A DNA stretch of 33,497 nucleotides from CAZQSL01 sp964595945 (lineage in GTDB: Bacteria; UBP15; UBA6099; JAJRTR01). Below the pieces are notes generated by a model, which was given only the letters and a program-made list of their open reading frames with translations, ran no database searches and was not told the origin of the DNA. Shown piece by piece: positions 16,770-24,062 of this stretch. The stretch lies in the NCBI GenBank assembly GCA_964595945.1, contig CAZQSL010000024.1:1-33497 (forward strand), written 5' to 3'. Made by a program: the position numbers and the translations under genes. The number at the start of each line of letters is the position of its first letter. The stretch's first letter is position 1.

Positions 16770-17642
16770 TCACGGGCGCAACATAGCAGCGGCAGTCAGT
16801 GTGTTTTGCATGAGCATGGCGACAGTCATGGGGCCGACGCCGCCCGGAGACGGTGTGATGTGAGCCGCCACAGGCAGTGCCGAGTCGAAGTCGACATCGC
16901 CGCAGAGCCCGGATTCGGTGCGGTTGGAGCCGACATCGATGACGGTGGCGCCTGGCTTGATCCAGTCGCCCTTGACAAATCGCGGGATGCCGATGGCAGC
17001 GACGAGGATGTCGGCGCGGCGGCACACGGCGGGAAGGTCGCTTGTGCGCGAATGGGCTATGGTTACGGTAGCGTCCGCGCTCATGAGAAGAGTGGAGATG
17101 GGTTTGCCTACGATATTGCTGCGACCGATGACAACTGCGTTTTTGCCGGAAATCGTGACGCCGGTTCGGGTGATGAGTTCCATGATCCCGTGGGGAGTGC
17201 AGGGGAGGAAGAGACCGGAGGATTTGATATCGGAGTATTTTTTGAGGGCGGTGTAACTGCCGACTGTCTGTGGATGGATACCGTCAACGTCTTTAGAGGG
17301 AGCGATGGCGTGGATGACCGGTATTTCGTCGAGGTGTTTCGGAAGAGGGAGCTGGCAGAGGATGCCGTGGACAGAAGGATCGTTGTTGAGGCGGCGGACG
17401 AGGGTGAGGAGGTCGTCCATAGTCGAGTCGCCGGGGAGACGGTGTGTGGTGGATTTGATGCCAACGGCGGCGCTCGTGCGCTCTTTGATGCCGACGTATA
17501 TTTGTGAGCCGGGATCATCGCCGACGAGGATTACCGCGAGGTGCGGCTGTATGCCTTTTTCTGATTTCAGGGCTGCGACATTCGTGGCGATTTCTTCCTT
17601 GATGGCGGCGGAAATGGCTTTTCCGTCAATGAGTGTTCCCAT
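16770..17642 (-). CDS. folD: Bifunctional methylenetetrahydrofolate dehydrogenase / methenyl-THF cyclohydrolase
   Basis: FolD interconverts 5,10-methylene-, 5,10-methenyl- and 10-formyl-tetrahydrofolate in one-carbon metabolism. This 290-aa protein has the family's usual length. It carries catalytic Tyr49 and Lys53 (SQIYVGIKER), CQLPLPKHLD, KDVDGIHP, PCTPHGIMELI, the cofactor-binding GRSNIVGKP and the C-terminal TPSPGGVGPMT. AGGAG 8 nt before the ATG supports the start. It lies 100 nt after lysS in the same direction and may be part of a greA-lysS-folD transcription unit. Confidence 0.97.
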   Translation of the reverse strand: MGTLIDGKAISAAIKEEIATNVAALKSEKGIQPHLAVILVGDDPGSQIYVGIKERTSAAVGIKSTTHRLPGDSTMDDLLTLVRRLNNDPSVHGILCQLPLPKHLDEIPVIHAIAPSKDVDGIHPQTVGSYTALKKYSDIKSSGLFLPCTPHGIMELITRTGVTISGKNAVVIGRSNIVGKPISTLLMSADATVTIAHSRTSDLPAVCRRADILVAAIGIPRFVKGDWIKPGATVIDVGSNRTESGLCGDVDFDSALPVAAHITPSPGGVGPMTVAMLMQNTLTAAAMLRP

Positions 17643-17742
17643 GACGTAGGCTCCTTTGCGGTGAAAATTAACAGCCGGATTCTATTGCTGAATTCGGGGA
17701 AACAGCAGTGTTGGGGAGCGGCGGAGTTGGCGCTCTATGTGA

Positions 17743-19227
17743 TTATTCCGGGTCGACGCCGGACTCGGGGCGAAGCATCGGGAAAAAAATGACATCCCGG
17801 ATGGAAGACGAATCAGTGAGCAGCATGACGAGTCGGTCAATACCTATGCCGAGGCCGCCCGTGGGTGGGAGGCCGAACTGGAGTGCGCGCACGAAGTCGT
17901 GGTCGATGGTATGCGCTTCGGCATCGCCGGCATCGCGTTCCTTTTGCTGTCCCTCGAAGCGGCGCATCTGTTCGATGGGATCGGTGAGTTCGGTGAATGC
18001 GTTGGCGACCTCGAAATTGGCGATGAAGAGTTCGAAACGTTCCGTGAGCGCGGGGTTGTCCTCGCGCTGGCGAGCGAGGGGCGAAATATCGGTAGGATAG
18101 TCGTAGATGAAAGTGGGCTGGAAGAGAAGGGGTTCGACGACTTCGCTGAAGATTTCCTCAGTGATTTTTCCGTGTGAAAGGGAGGGATCGACCTTGAGGC
18201 CTTTTTCGGCACAGATTTCGAGGAGACATTCGCGAGGAGTGTCGATGGAAATGTCCGGATGGAAGTGCTCCTGAATGGCGTCGAACCAGCGGAGGCGGCG
18301 CCAGGGGCGGGCGAATGACAGGGATTTTCCCTGATACTCGATTTCGTATGTGCCGTGGATTTTGTGGCATGTTTCGGATATGAGGAGTTCGGTGATGTCC
18401 ATCATGTCGTGGTAGTCTGCGTATGCCTGATAGAGCTCGATGGTGGTGAATTCGGGATTGTGGCGTGTGGAGATGCCTTCGTTGCGGAAGCAGCGGTTGA
18501 TCTCGAAAACGCGTTCGAAGCCGCCGACTACGAGGCGTTTGAGATAAAGTTCGGGAGCCACGCGGAGATAGATGTCGATGTCGAGGGCGTTGTGATGGGT
18601 GATGAATGGTCGGGCGAGCGCGCCGCCGGGGATTGACTGCATCATGGGTGTCTCGACTTCCATGAAGTCGCGGTCATGGAGCATGTCGCGGATACTGCGC
18701 ACTATCATCGATCGGGTTTTGAAGACATATTTAACGTCGGGATTGGCGATGAGATCGACATAACGCTGGCGGTAGCGGATTTCGACATCCTTGAGGCCGT
18801 GCCACTTTTCGGGCAATTCGCGCAGGCTTTTGGAGAGTAGATCGAAGTCGGTGGCGACTACCGTGATTTCGCCGGTTTTTGTCTTGAACACTTTGCCGGT
18901 GATGCCAATGATATCGCCGATGTCGGTCAGTGTGAAAAGTCCGTATTTGTCTTCGGGGATTTCACCCTTTTTGATGTAGACCTGGATTTTACCCTTGTCG
19001 TCGTGGAGATCGGCGAAAGAAGCCTTGCCCATGCGTCGTATGGTTTTTGCGCGGCCAGCGACCTTTACGATTTGTTCCGATACATTGAGTTCGTCGTAGT
19101 TGTCGGTGATATCGCCGCTTGTGTGAGTGCGATCGAATGCGCGGACGTGGGAGCGGAACCCGAGATCGGCGATTTTCTGAAGCTTTTCATACCTTGGCTG
19201 CTGAGAGAGATCATATTCGGATGACAT
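17743..19227 (-). CDS. lysS: Lysyl-tRNA synthetase, class II
   Basis: LysS charges tRNA-Lys with lysine. The 494-aa protein has an N-terminal OB-fold anticodon-binding domain (about residues 55-150, VAGRAKTIRRMGKASFADLH). The class II catalytic core follows, with motif 1 near FMEVETPMM, motif 2 FRNEGISTRHNPEFT and motif 3 GGLGIGIDRLVML. Length is standard. The ATG at 19227 begins the usual short charged N-terminus; a longer in-frame extension from a TTG has no support. The AGGA site is rather distant (about 12 nt). It follows greA after 78 nt. Confidence 0.97.
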   Translation of the reverse strand: MSSEYDLSQQPRYEKLQKIADLGFRSHVRAFDRTHTSGDITDNYDELNVSEQIVKVAGRAKTIRRMGKASFADLHDDKGKIQVYIKKGEIPEDKYGLFTLTDIGDIIGITGKVFKTKTGEITVVATDFDLLSKSLRELPEKWHGLKDVEIRYRQRYVDLIANPDVKYVFKTRSMIVRSIRDMLHDRDFMEVETPMMQSIPGGALARPFITHHNALDIDIYLRVAPELYLKRLVVGGFERVFEINRCFRNEGISTRHNPEFTTIELYQAYADYHDMMDITELLISETCHKIHGTYEIEYQGKSLSFARPWRRLRWFDAIQEHFHPDISIDTPRECLLEICAEKGLKVDPSLSHGKITEEIFSEVVEPLLFQPTFIYDYPTDISPLARQREDNPALTERFELFIANFEVANAFTELTDPIEQMRRFEGQQKERDAGDAEAHTIDHDFVRALQFGLPPTGGLGIGIDRLVMLLTDSSSIRDVIFFPMLRPESGVDPE

Positions 19228-19305
19228 GATAAAACACGGTCCTTTTTGCGGAGGTGCGTCCTGATCCGCTCCGCGGGGAAACAATGGCGGAGCGGTGATG
19301 AACGG

Positions 19306-19797
19306 TCATTTTTTGATTGCGCTGATTAGATATTTCATGGGTCCGTCAGGAGTGTCGGCCGTGACGAGGTCGCCTTTTTTAGCGCGCATCAGGGCGCGGC
19401 CCACGGGGCATACATCAGAGATTTTGTTGTTTTCCGGATCGGCTTCCATCGACGAAAGGATGGTGTACTGCTCTTTTTCGTTGGTGCGGAGATTTTTCAC
19501 GAAAACCTTCGAGCCGATACCGACGCGGTCGGTAGAAATCTCGCTGTCGTCGAGTACGCGGGCGGTGCGCACGATATTTTCGAGGTGAGCGATACGGCTT
19601 TCGAGCATGGCCTGCTCTTTTTTGATTTCTTCGAATTCGGGGTCTTCGGAGACTTCGCCGCCGCCGGCTTTCTGGACGTTTTGCATTCTTTCCCGAATCT
19701 CCGCCCTGTGATCACGTTTGAGATGTTCGAGAAGTTCGGTGATTTTATTGTACCCGTCCGGGGTGAGTAGGGTAGTGTTGTCCGTCTGTTCAGCCAT
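19306..19797 (-). CDS. greA: Transcription elongation factor GreA
   Basis: GreA rescues backtracked RNA polymerase by stimulating transcript cleavage. The 163-aa protein has the N-terminal coiled coil (about residues 15-85, ITELLEHLKRDHRAEIRERM) and the C-terminal FKBP-like domain ending VGRALMRAKKGDLVTADTPD. The coiled-coil tip reads GGGEVSEDPEFEEIKKEQ, where E48 takes the place of the usual Asp (D41 of E. coli) and E51 matches E44. The acidic pair is kept with a conservative change. AGGAG 7 nt before the ATG at 19797 fixes the start. The promoter and a leader hairpin lie just upstream; lysS and folD follow. Confidence 0.94.
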   Translation of the reverse strand: MAEQTDNTTLLTPDGYNKITELLEHLKRDHRAEIRERMQNVQKAGGGEVSEDPEFEEIKKEQAMLESRIAHLENIVRTARVLDDSEISTDRVGIGSKVFVKNLRTNEKEQYTILSSMEADPENNKISDVCPVGRALMRAKKGDLVTADTPDGPMKYLISAIKK

Positions 19798-19848
19798 TGA
19801 AACGCTCCTTTGTTTTTGCATCGGCTACGGTGTGCGCATCTGGCACGT

Positions 19849-19874
19849 AAAAAACCGAAGCGTTACGCCGTTTT
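19849..19874 (-). terminator. Hairpin with T-run in the greA leader (terminator or attenuator)
   Basis: On the minus strand AAAAC/GTTTT (19870-19874 with 19851-19855) encloses GCG/CGC (19866-19868 with 19860-19862) and is followed by a T-run. It lies downstream of the predicted greA start site and also after the two-component gene cluster, so it could end that transcript and attenuate greA. Confidence 0.45.
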
Positions 19875-19891
19875 CCAACAATTAACTGAAT

Positions 19892-19920
19892 AATATAGCT
19901 TCAGGAATAAACGATGTCAA
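19892..19920 (-). promoter_or_regulatory. Near-consensus promoter for greA
   Basis: On the minus strand a perfect TTGACA (19915-19920) and TATATT (19892-19897) are separated by 17 nt. The TGA stop codon of the double-receiver gene (19917-19919) lies inside the -35 box. The leader to the greA ATG would be about 88 nt. Confidence 0.88.
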
Positions 19921-20816
19921 ACAGGATGGGACGGAGGTATCAGGCCGGAACGTGTATTCGACGCAGGCAGCATGGCGTCAAGCATGGAAAGGACAGAGTT
20001 GTTGTCATAAGGTTTCATCATATAGAAACGCAGAGCGGGGTTGGCTTCGGTGCGGGCGATGATTTCGGGGTTGTGATCACCTGAAGAGACGATGATGGGG
20101 GTCTGGGGACAGAGCCGGTCGATTTCCTCATAAAGAGGCAGACCTGAACTGTCCGGCAGTCCGAGGTCGAGTATCACAGCGTCGAACACTTCGTCCGAAT
20201 TGAGAAAATCCACCGCTTCGCGGGCGGTTTTTGCAACAGTGACCGGGATTTTTTTTCTGCCGAAAAAGATTTTCAGCATTTTGGCTATGGCGCATTCGTC
20301 TTCGATAATCAGCAATTTCAGGCTGGTGGCATCTGTGCGGCCAGTCGTTTTGACACGTTCTGCCCCGGGCGGGTCGAGCAATGTTCGTATCATCCTGACA
20401 AGGGCCGTTGTGGAAGAAAATGGTTTTTCGATGAAATTGCCGGCATTTTGCATAAGGCCGTGATTGCTGATCCTGTCACGTGGACATCCGGTCATGAAAA
20501 GGACTTTGACATCAGGGGTAATCTCCCCGACACGCCGGGCAAGCTCGCTGCCGCTGATATCCGGCATGACCACATTGGTCAGCAGGAGGTCCGCGCTGAC
20601 GCTGGACTTTGCGTAAAGGCTCAGGAGTTCGAGCGGGTTGCGCGCCGAGATTACAGTGTAGCCATGTTTGGTGAGAGATGTGGCGATGAGATGGAGCAGT
20701 GCCGCATCGTCTTCGACGAGCAGTATGACCTCGCAGCCTTTCAGCTCGATGTCAGGCGCTTTTGAGGTGTCTGACGTAATAAAACCAGTTTGCGGCTCTC
20801 TGAAGTGATCATTCAT
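19917..20816 (-). CDS. Double receiver protein (degenerate REC + REC)
   Basis: A 299-aa protein made of two CheY-like receiver domains and nothing else. REC1 (about residues 29-148) keeps the acidic pocket (LVEDD), T109 and K131 but has Asn81 (LLLTNVVMP) where the phosphoacceptor Asp should be. REC2 (about residues 167-285) is complete, with IIEDE, D217 (VILDLGLPDSSG), a Ser and KPY. Two-receiver proteins without output usually pass or absorb phosphoryl groups. Several upstream in-frame starts exist; the ATG at 20816 is preferred because it follows the previous gene's stop by 47 nt, though its binding site is weak. It is the last gene of the two-component cluster. Confidence 0.88.
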   Translation of the reverse strand: MNDHFREPQTGFITSDTSKAPDIELKGCEVILLVEDDAALLHLIATSLTKHGYTVISARNPLELLSLYAKSSVSADLLLTNVVMPDISGSELARRVGEITPDVKVLFMTGCPRDRISNHGLMQNAGNFIEKPFSSTTALVRMIRTLLDPPGAERVKTTGRTDATSLKLLIIEDECAIAKMLKIFFGRKKIPVTVAKTAREAVDFLNSDEVFDAVILDLGLPDSSGLPLYEEIDRLCPQTPIIVSSGDHNPEIIARTEANPALRFYMMKPYDNNSVLSMLDAMLPASNTRSGLIPPSHPV

Positions 20817-20863
20817 AATACTACCATATCCAGTCCTGCCGGCGCCTTGCATGTGCCGGCAGA

Positions 20864-22048
20864 TCATTCGATTGCCGGGAAAGTGATCATAAAGACTGAT
20901 CCCTGACACGGCCCGTCACTGTCGAATGACAGATTGGCGGTCCCCCAGTGTTTGCGGTATTGCCTGATGATCGCGCGGCAGTCTTCGAGGCCGAAACAAT
21001 CGGGTGGGAAAACGCGTTCGGATGTCGTGAAGTGACAATTGATCCTGCCGGCGAGTTCGCTGTCGATGCCAATTCCGTTGTCACTGATGTTAACACGCAG
21101 GGAAGTTGTTTCGGGGAGCATGGAGATGAAGATTTCGCCTTTTCTGCTTATCCCCGTCTTTTTGAGAGCGACGGTCGCGTCTACAGCATTGAAAATCAGA
21201 TTTATGAAAAACCGTGTGACGTTATTGAAATTGCCCATGATGAAAGGGATCGGTTTTTTGAAATCGATGTCGATGTCGCAGCCCTTGTGAGTCTCATGCT
21301 GGGTGAGTAGCAGAGCAGTCTCCATGCACTCGACTGGGTTGACGGGTACGGCCGGCTCTCCGGGTCTGAAGGTAGAAAGCTTGTGCCAGCGGTCGAGCGT
21401 GTGGTTGAGATCGTCGATGTAGTGCAAGCTGTCGGCCATGATGCGCGAGCCGTCCTTGTGGAGAAATTCCGTTTTGCGGCGCACTTCCGCATCGCCGCAG
21501 TTGTCGAGAAGCTGTGGGAGGAGATCGATGGTTTTTTCGAAAATCTTCTGGGAATTTTTGATGATGGTAAGCTTGTTGCCGAAGATGTGGGCGACATTTG
21601 CGCCTATTCGAGCGATAGCCTTGGCGTGCCGCAGCATTTCGCCGCGCCGCTTGAGTTCTTCGAAAGTACGCTCCATTTCGACCTTGCGAAGTGCCGATTC
21701 GACACGGATGAGTGGTTCGGCCATATTGAATGGTTTAGTGATGTAGTCGGAAGCGCCATCTTTCATCGCTGAAACGGCGCCTCGGATGTCACCGTGGGCA
21801 GTCATGAGGATGACTGGAGTTGTGCTTTTTTCGTGGAGTATCAGGCGCATTACATCGTAGCCGTCCATGCCTGGCATGGCTATGTCAGTGAGGACGACAT
21901 CGAAGGGATCGTCCCTGAAAAGACTTATGGCCGTTTCTCCATCATGTGCCGTAGAGACGGAAAACCCCTCACGTTGAAAAAGCTCTCTCAGGATATCGAG
22001 GATGCTTTTTTCATCGTCAACGATCAGCAGTCTGCATTTACTCTTCAT
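20864..22048 (-). CDS. Receiver-histidine kinase fusion protein
   Basis: A 394-aa cytosolic protein. The receiver (residues 1-120) has VDDE, D55 in VLTDIAMPGMDG, T83 and K105 (TKPF). A coiled linker follows, then a dimerisation helix with candidate His154 in VAHIFGNKL, and an ATPase domain with N-box FFINLIFNAVDA, G1 box DNGIGID, and FTTSE. The residue after His is Ile instead of the usual Glu/Asp, which in known kinases supports phosphotransfer, so catalytic activity is uncertain. The ATG at 22048 overlaps the stop of the upstream single receiver by 11 nt, which implies coupling. Confidence 0.88.
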   Translation of the reverse strand: MKSKCRLLIVDDEKSILDILRELFQREGFSVSTAHDGETAISLFRDDPFDVVLTDIAMPGMDGYDVMRLILHEKSTTPVILMTAHGDIRGAVSAMKDGASDYITKPFNMAEPLIRVESALRKVEMERTFEELKRRGEMLRHAKAIARIGANVAHIFGNKLTIIKNSQKIFEKTIDLLPQLLDNCGDAEVRRKTEFLHKDGSRIMADSLHYIDDLNHTLDRWHKLSTFRPGEPAVPVNPVECMETALLLTQHETHKGCDIDIDFKKPIPFIMGNFNNVTRFFINLIFNAVDATVALKKTGISRKGEIFISMLPETTSLRVNISDNGIGIDSELAGRINCHFTTSERVFPPDCFGLEDCRAIIRQYRKHWGTANLSFDSDGPCQGSVFMITFPAIE

Positions 22049-22478
22049 GGTCAGGTGCGTCTTTCGCAAGATAATTGGTGATGATCTCGATCAGTTCCGC
22101 CGGATTGCCCTTTGGTATGGCGCTGAGGATTTTTCTGCCGCCGCCGTACAGTTTTTCGACCTCGTGGATGGCCTCTCTGCAGGCGCGTGTCCCGACGAAT
22201 GCAGAGTGGAGCATCACCGGCACATCGTATTCCCTGTCTTCCCACAAATACTTGAGTATGTCGAAACCGCTTTCCCCGAGAAATTCTTCCGACAGTTTCA
22301 GATCGAGTACGATGAGATCGAGTTTGTCATCTTTTTTCATGCCCCTGTAGCCTTTTATGCTTCCATCACAGGCGTTGCTCGCGGTGATGACGGACATGCC
22401 CCTGCGTTCGAGTCCCTGTTTGAGGATGGTGCAAACGTGATCGTTGTCGTCGATGACAAGTACTCTGCCGCGCGTCAT
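22038..22478 (-). CDS. Single-domain response regulator
   Basis: A 146-aa stand-alone receiver with VIDDN, phosphoacceptor D59 (IVLDLKLSEE), Ser in LHSAF and Lys in AIPKG. The loop after the Asp carries a short insertion (EEFLGES) relative to CheY, and the Pro usually following the conserved Lys is Gly. There is no output domain. AGGAGA lies 6 nt before the ATG, and that ATG overlaps the stop of the preceding kinase gene by 4 nt (ATGA), a classic coupled pair. It probably receives phosphate from that kinase. Confidence 0.9.
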   Translation of the reverse strand: MTRGRVLVIDDNDHVCTILKQGLERRGMSVITASNACDGSIKGYRGMKKDDKLDLIVLDLKLSEEFLGESGFDILKYLWEDREYDVPVMLHSAFVGTRACREAIHEVEKLYGGGRKILSAIPKGNPAELIEIITNYLAKDAPDHEE

Positions 22479-23737
22479 GTCATTCTCCTTTCAATGACGG
22501 ATGGGTTGATAACTCTGGAAGAAACCGGGAGAGTGATGGTCACGGTGGTGCCGGACGGAGGGGTGGCAGCGGTACCAGCCTTTACCGGGGTAGTGATTTG
22601 TACATTGCCGTTGTGCATGCCCGTGACTATTCTGTACACGATGCTGCCGCCTTTTCTGCCGCTGATTTTAGAATCGCTGCAAAACGGCACATAAACTCTC
22701 CGCGCCAGATCAGGAGCAATGCCAGGGCCCGTGTCGGTAATTGTGATTACGACTTTCCCCGTGTTTTTATCGAGGCCGGTCTTGATGTGAAGAGTGCCGC
22801 CGTTTTTCATCGCTTCGATGGAGTTTTTTACAATCTGGTAGATCGCTTCCGAAAGGTAATACTCGTAGCACGAAAGGGAGACGTCCGACTCGAATTCGTT
22901 GCGCATGATGATACGCGCGCGCGTCATTGCGTCGCGCAGGCGGGAGATGGCTGTCATGATGATTCTGGATATCTGGGTTTGTCTGGGTTCTTCCTCTATA
23001 TCGCCCATGATTTTTGACATGAAACGGAGATTTTCATTGATTTTTTCGGACAGTTCTTCGATGCCGGACTGGACTTCGCGGATTTTTTCAATGACATCAC
23101 GCGGGAGTCTGTCTTCATCGTCTTCGAGGATGTATTGCAGTGACAATGCCTTGCCTGCCACTCCGGTCGCGTAGTTGCCGAATTCGTGTTTTATAGCTGC
23201 TATCACGGAGATTGCGCCGTTGATCCTGGCCGCATTGAGATCGCTTTCTTCCATTTTGTTGACTGCTTTGGCCAGCTTGCGGTTGATTTCGCGGTTTTCA
23301 CGGTTGGAGTGTTCTATTACGGAATAGATGTGTTTTTTGAGCCTGTGATCCTTGATGTCCTCGCGGAGATCGACGGAAAAAACCGAGCGAGGGACAGGTT
23401 TCGAGACGTAGTGTTTGATGGGTAGCCGCTCCCTGTCGAATGATTCGGCAATTCCGAGAGCAATGTTGTCGTCTTCTGCGGTCACTACATAAATGAGCGG
23501 GTCCCTGTCGTATTCGACCATCTTCCTGATGAGGTCGCAGCCTGTCATGCCGGGCATACGCTGATCTATCAGGAAGGCATCGAAAAAATCGATTCCATGT
23601 TTTTCGATCAAGGCGATAGCCCTGGTTGCGTCCGGTGCGCGATGGGGTTCATATATGTCAAGTTCTTCCATCAGGTCGAAAAACGCGCCGCTGACTTCGT
23701 CGTCGTCATCCACAATCAGGACTCTTGCCTTGTCCAT
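22475..23737 (-). CDS. Receiver-histidine kinase fusion protein, first gene of the cluster
   Basis: A 420-aa cytosolic protein. The receiver (residues 1-125) has VDDDDE, D58 in LIDQRMPGMTG, T86 and K113 (SKPV). A helical linker leads to a dimerisation helix with H184 in IKHEFGNYA, which has a normal His-Glu pair and the Asn. The ATPase domain has N-box IVKNSIEAMKNGG and G1 box DTGPGIA, and ends GTTVTITLP. The second ATG of an ATGATG pair (23737) is preferred, 5 nt after GGGGG. There are no membrane segments, so the input must be a phosphorylated partner or a cytosolic cue. This is the likely active kinase of the cluster. Confidence 0.9.
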   Translation of the reverse strand: MDKARVLIVDDDDEVSGAFFDLMEELDIYEPHRAPDATRAIALIEKHGIDFFDAFLIDQRMPGMTGCDLIRKMVEYDRDPLIYVVTAEDDNIALGIAESFDRERLPIKHYVSKPVPRSVFSVDLREDIKDHRLKKHIYSVIEHSNRENREINRKLAKAVNKMEESDLNAARINGAISVIAAIKHEFGNYATGVAGKALSLQYILEDDEDRLPRDVIEKIREVQSGIEELSEKINENLRFMSKIMGDIEEEPRQTQISRIIMTAISRLRDAMTRARIIMRNEFESDVSLSCYEYYLSEAIYQIVKNSIEAMKNGGTLHIKTGLDKNTGKVVITITDTGPGIAPDLARRVYVPFCSDSKISGRKGGSIVYRIVTGMHNGNVQITTPVKAGTAATPPSGTTVTITLPVSSRVINPSVIERRMT

Positions 23738-24062
23738 CATTTCCCCCAATACCTTCGCTATGACACAAGATGAAACATACACCGATTCGGGTGTTATTAT
23801 TTCACCCTCTGTCCTTCCCTGCTTATAATAATAATCTGGGGGCCATGTCCCCGCTGGTGCCCGGATGGCAGCAAATCCGGTTATTTATACTTACCCCTGT
23901 CTTACACATAAATAACGGAAGAGGATGTTTTTTTGTTTCTTCAAAGTAGAGAAAAGTGAAAAATGTAGTTGTAAATCAGCAAATTGCCCTAAAGATGATA
24001 AGCAGTGTCAAAAAAACCGGCCCTATGGGAAACAATGTGTAGATGGCAAGATGAAAAAAGTG
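23738..24062. other. Intergenic region upstream of the two-component cluster
   Basis: This gap holds no convincing gene. It contains an inverted repeat CCGGAT/ATCCGG (23861-23866 and 23875-23880), a neighbouring GGGG/CCCC arrangement near 23850, and AT-rich stretches on both sides. A promoter for the minus-strand kinase gene must lie here, but no clear -35/-10 pair could be chosen. After the lytic transglycosylase stop there is a T-run on the minus strand without a good stem. Confidence 0.35.

Noticed and set aside
23861..23880. CCGGAT/ATCCGG inverted repeat as a terminator
   Set aside because: The stem is only 6 bp, no T-run follows directly, and no gene ends next to it on the plus strand.
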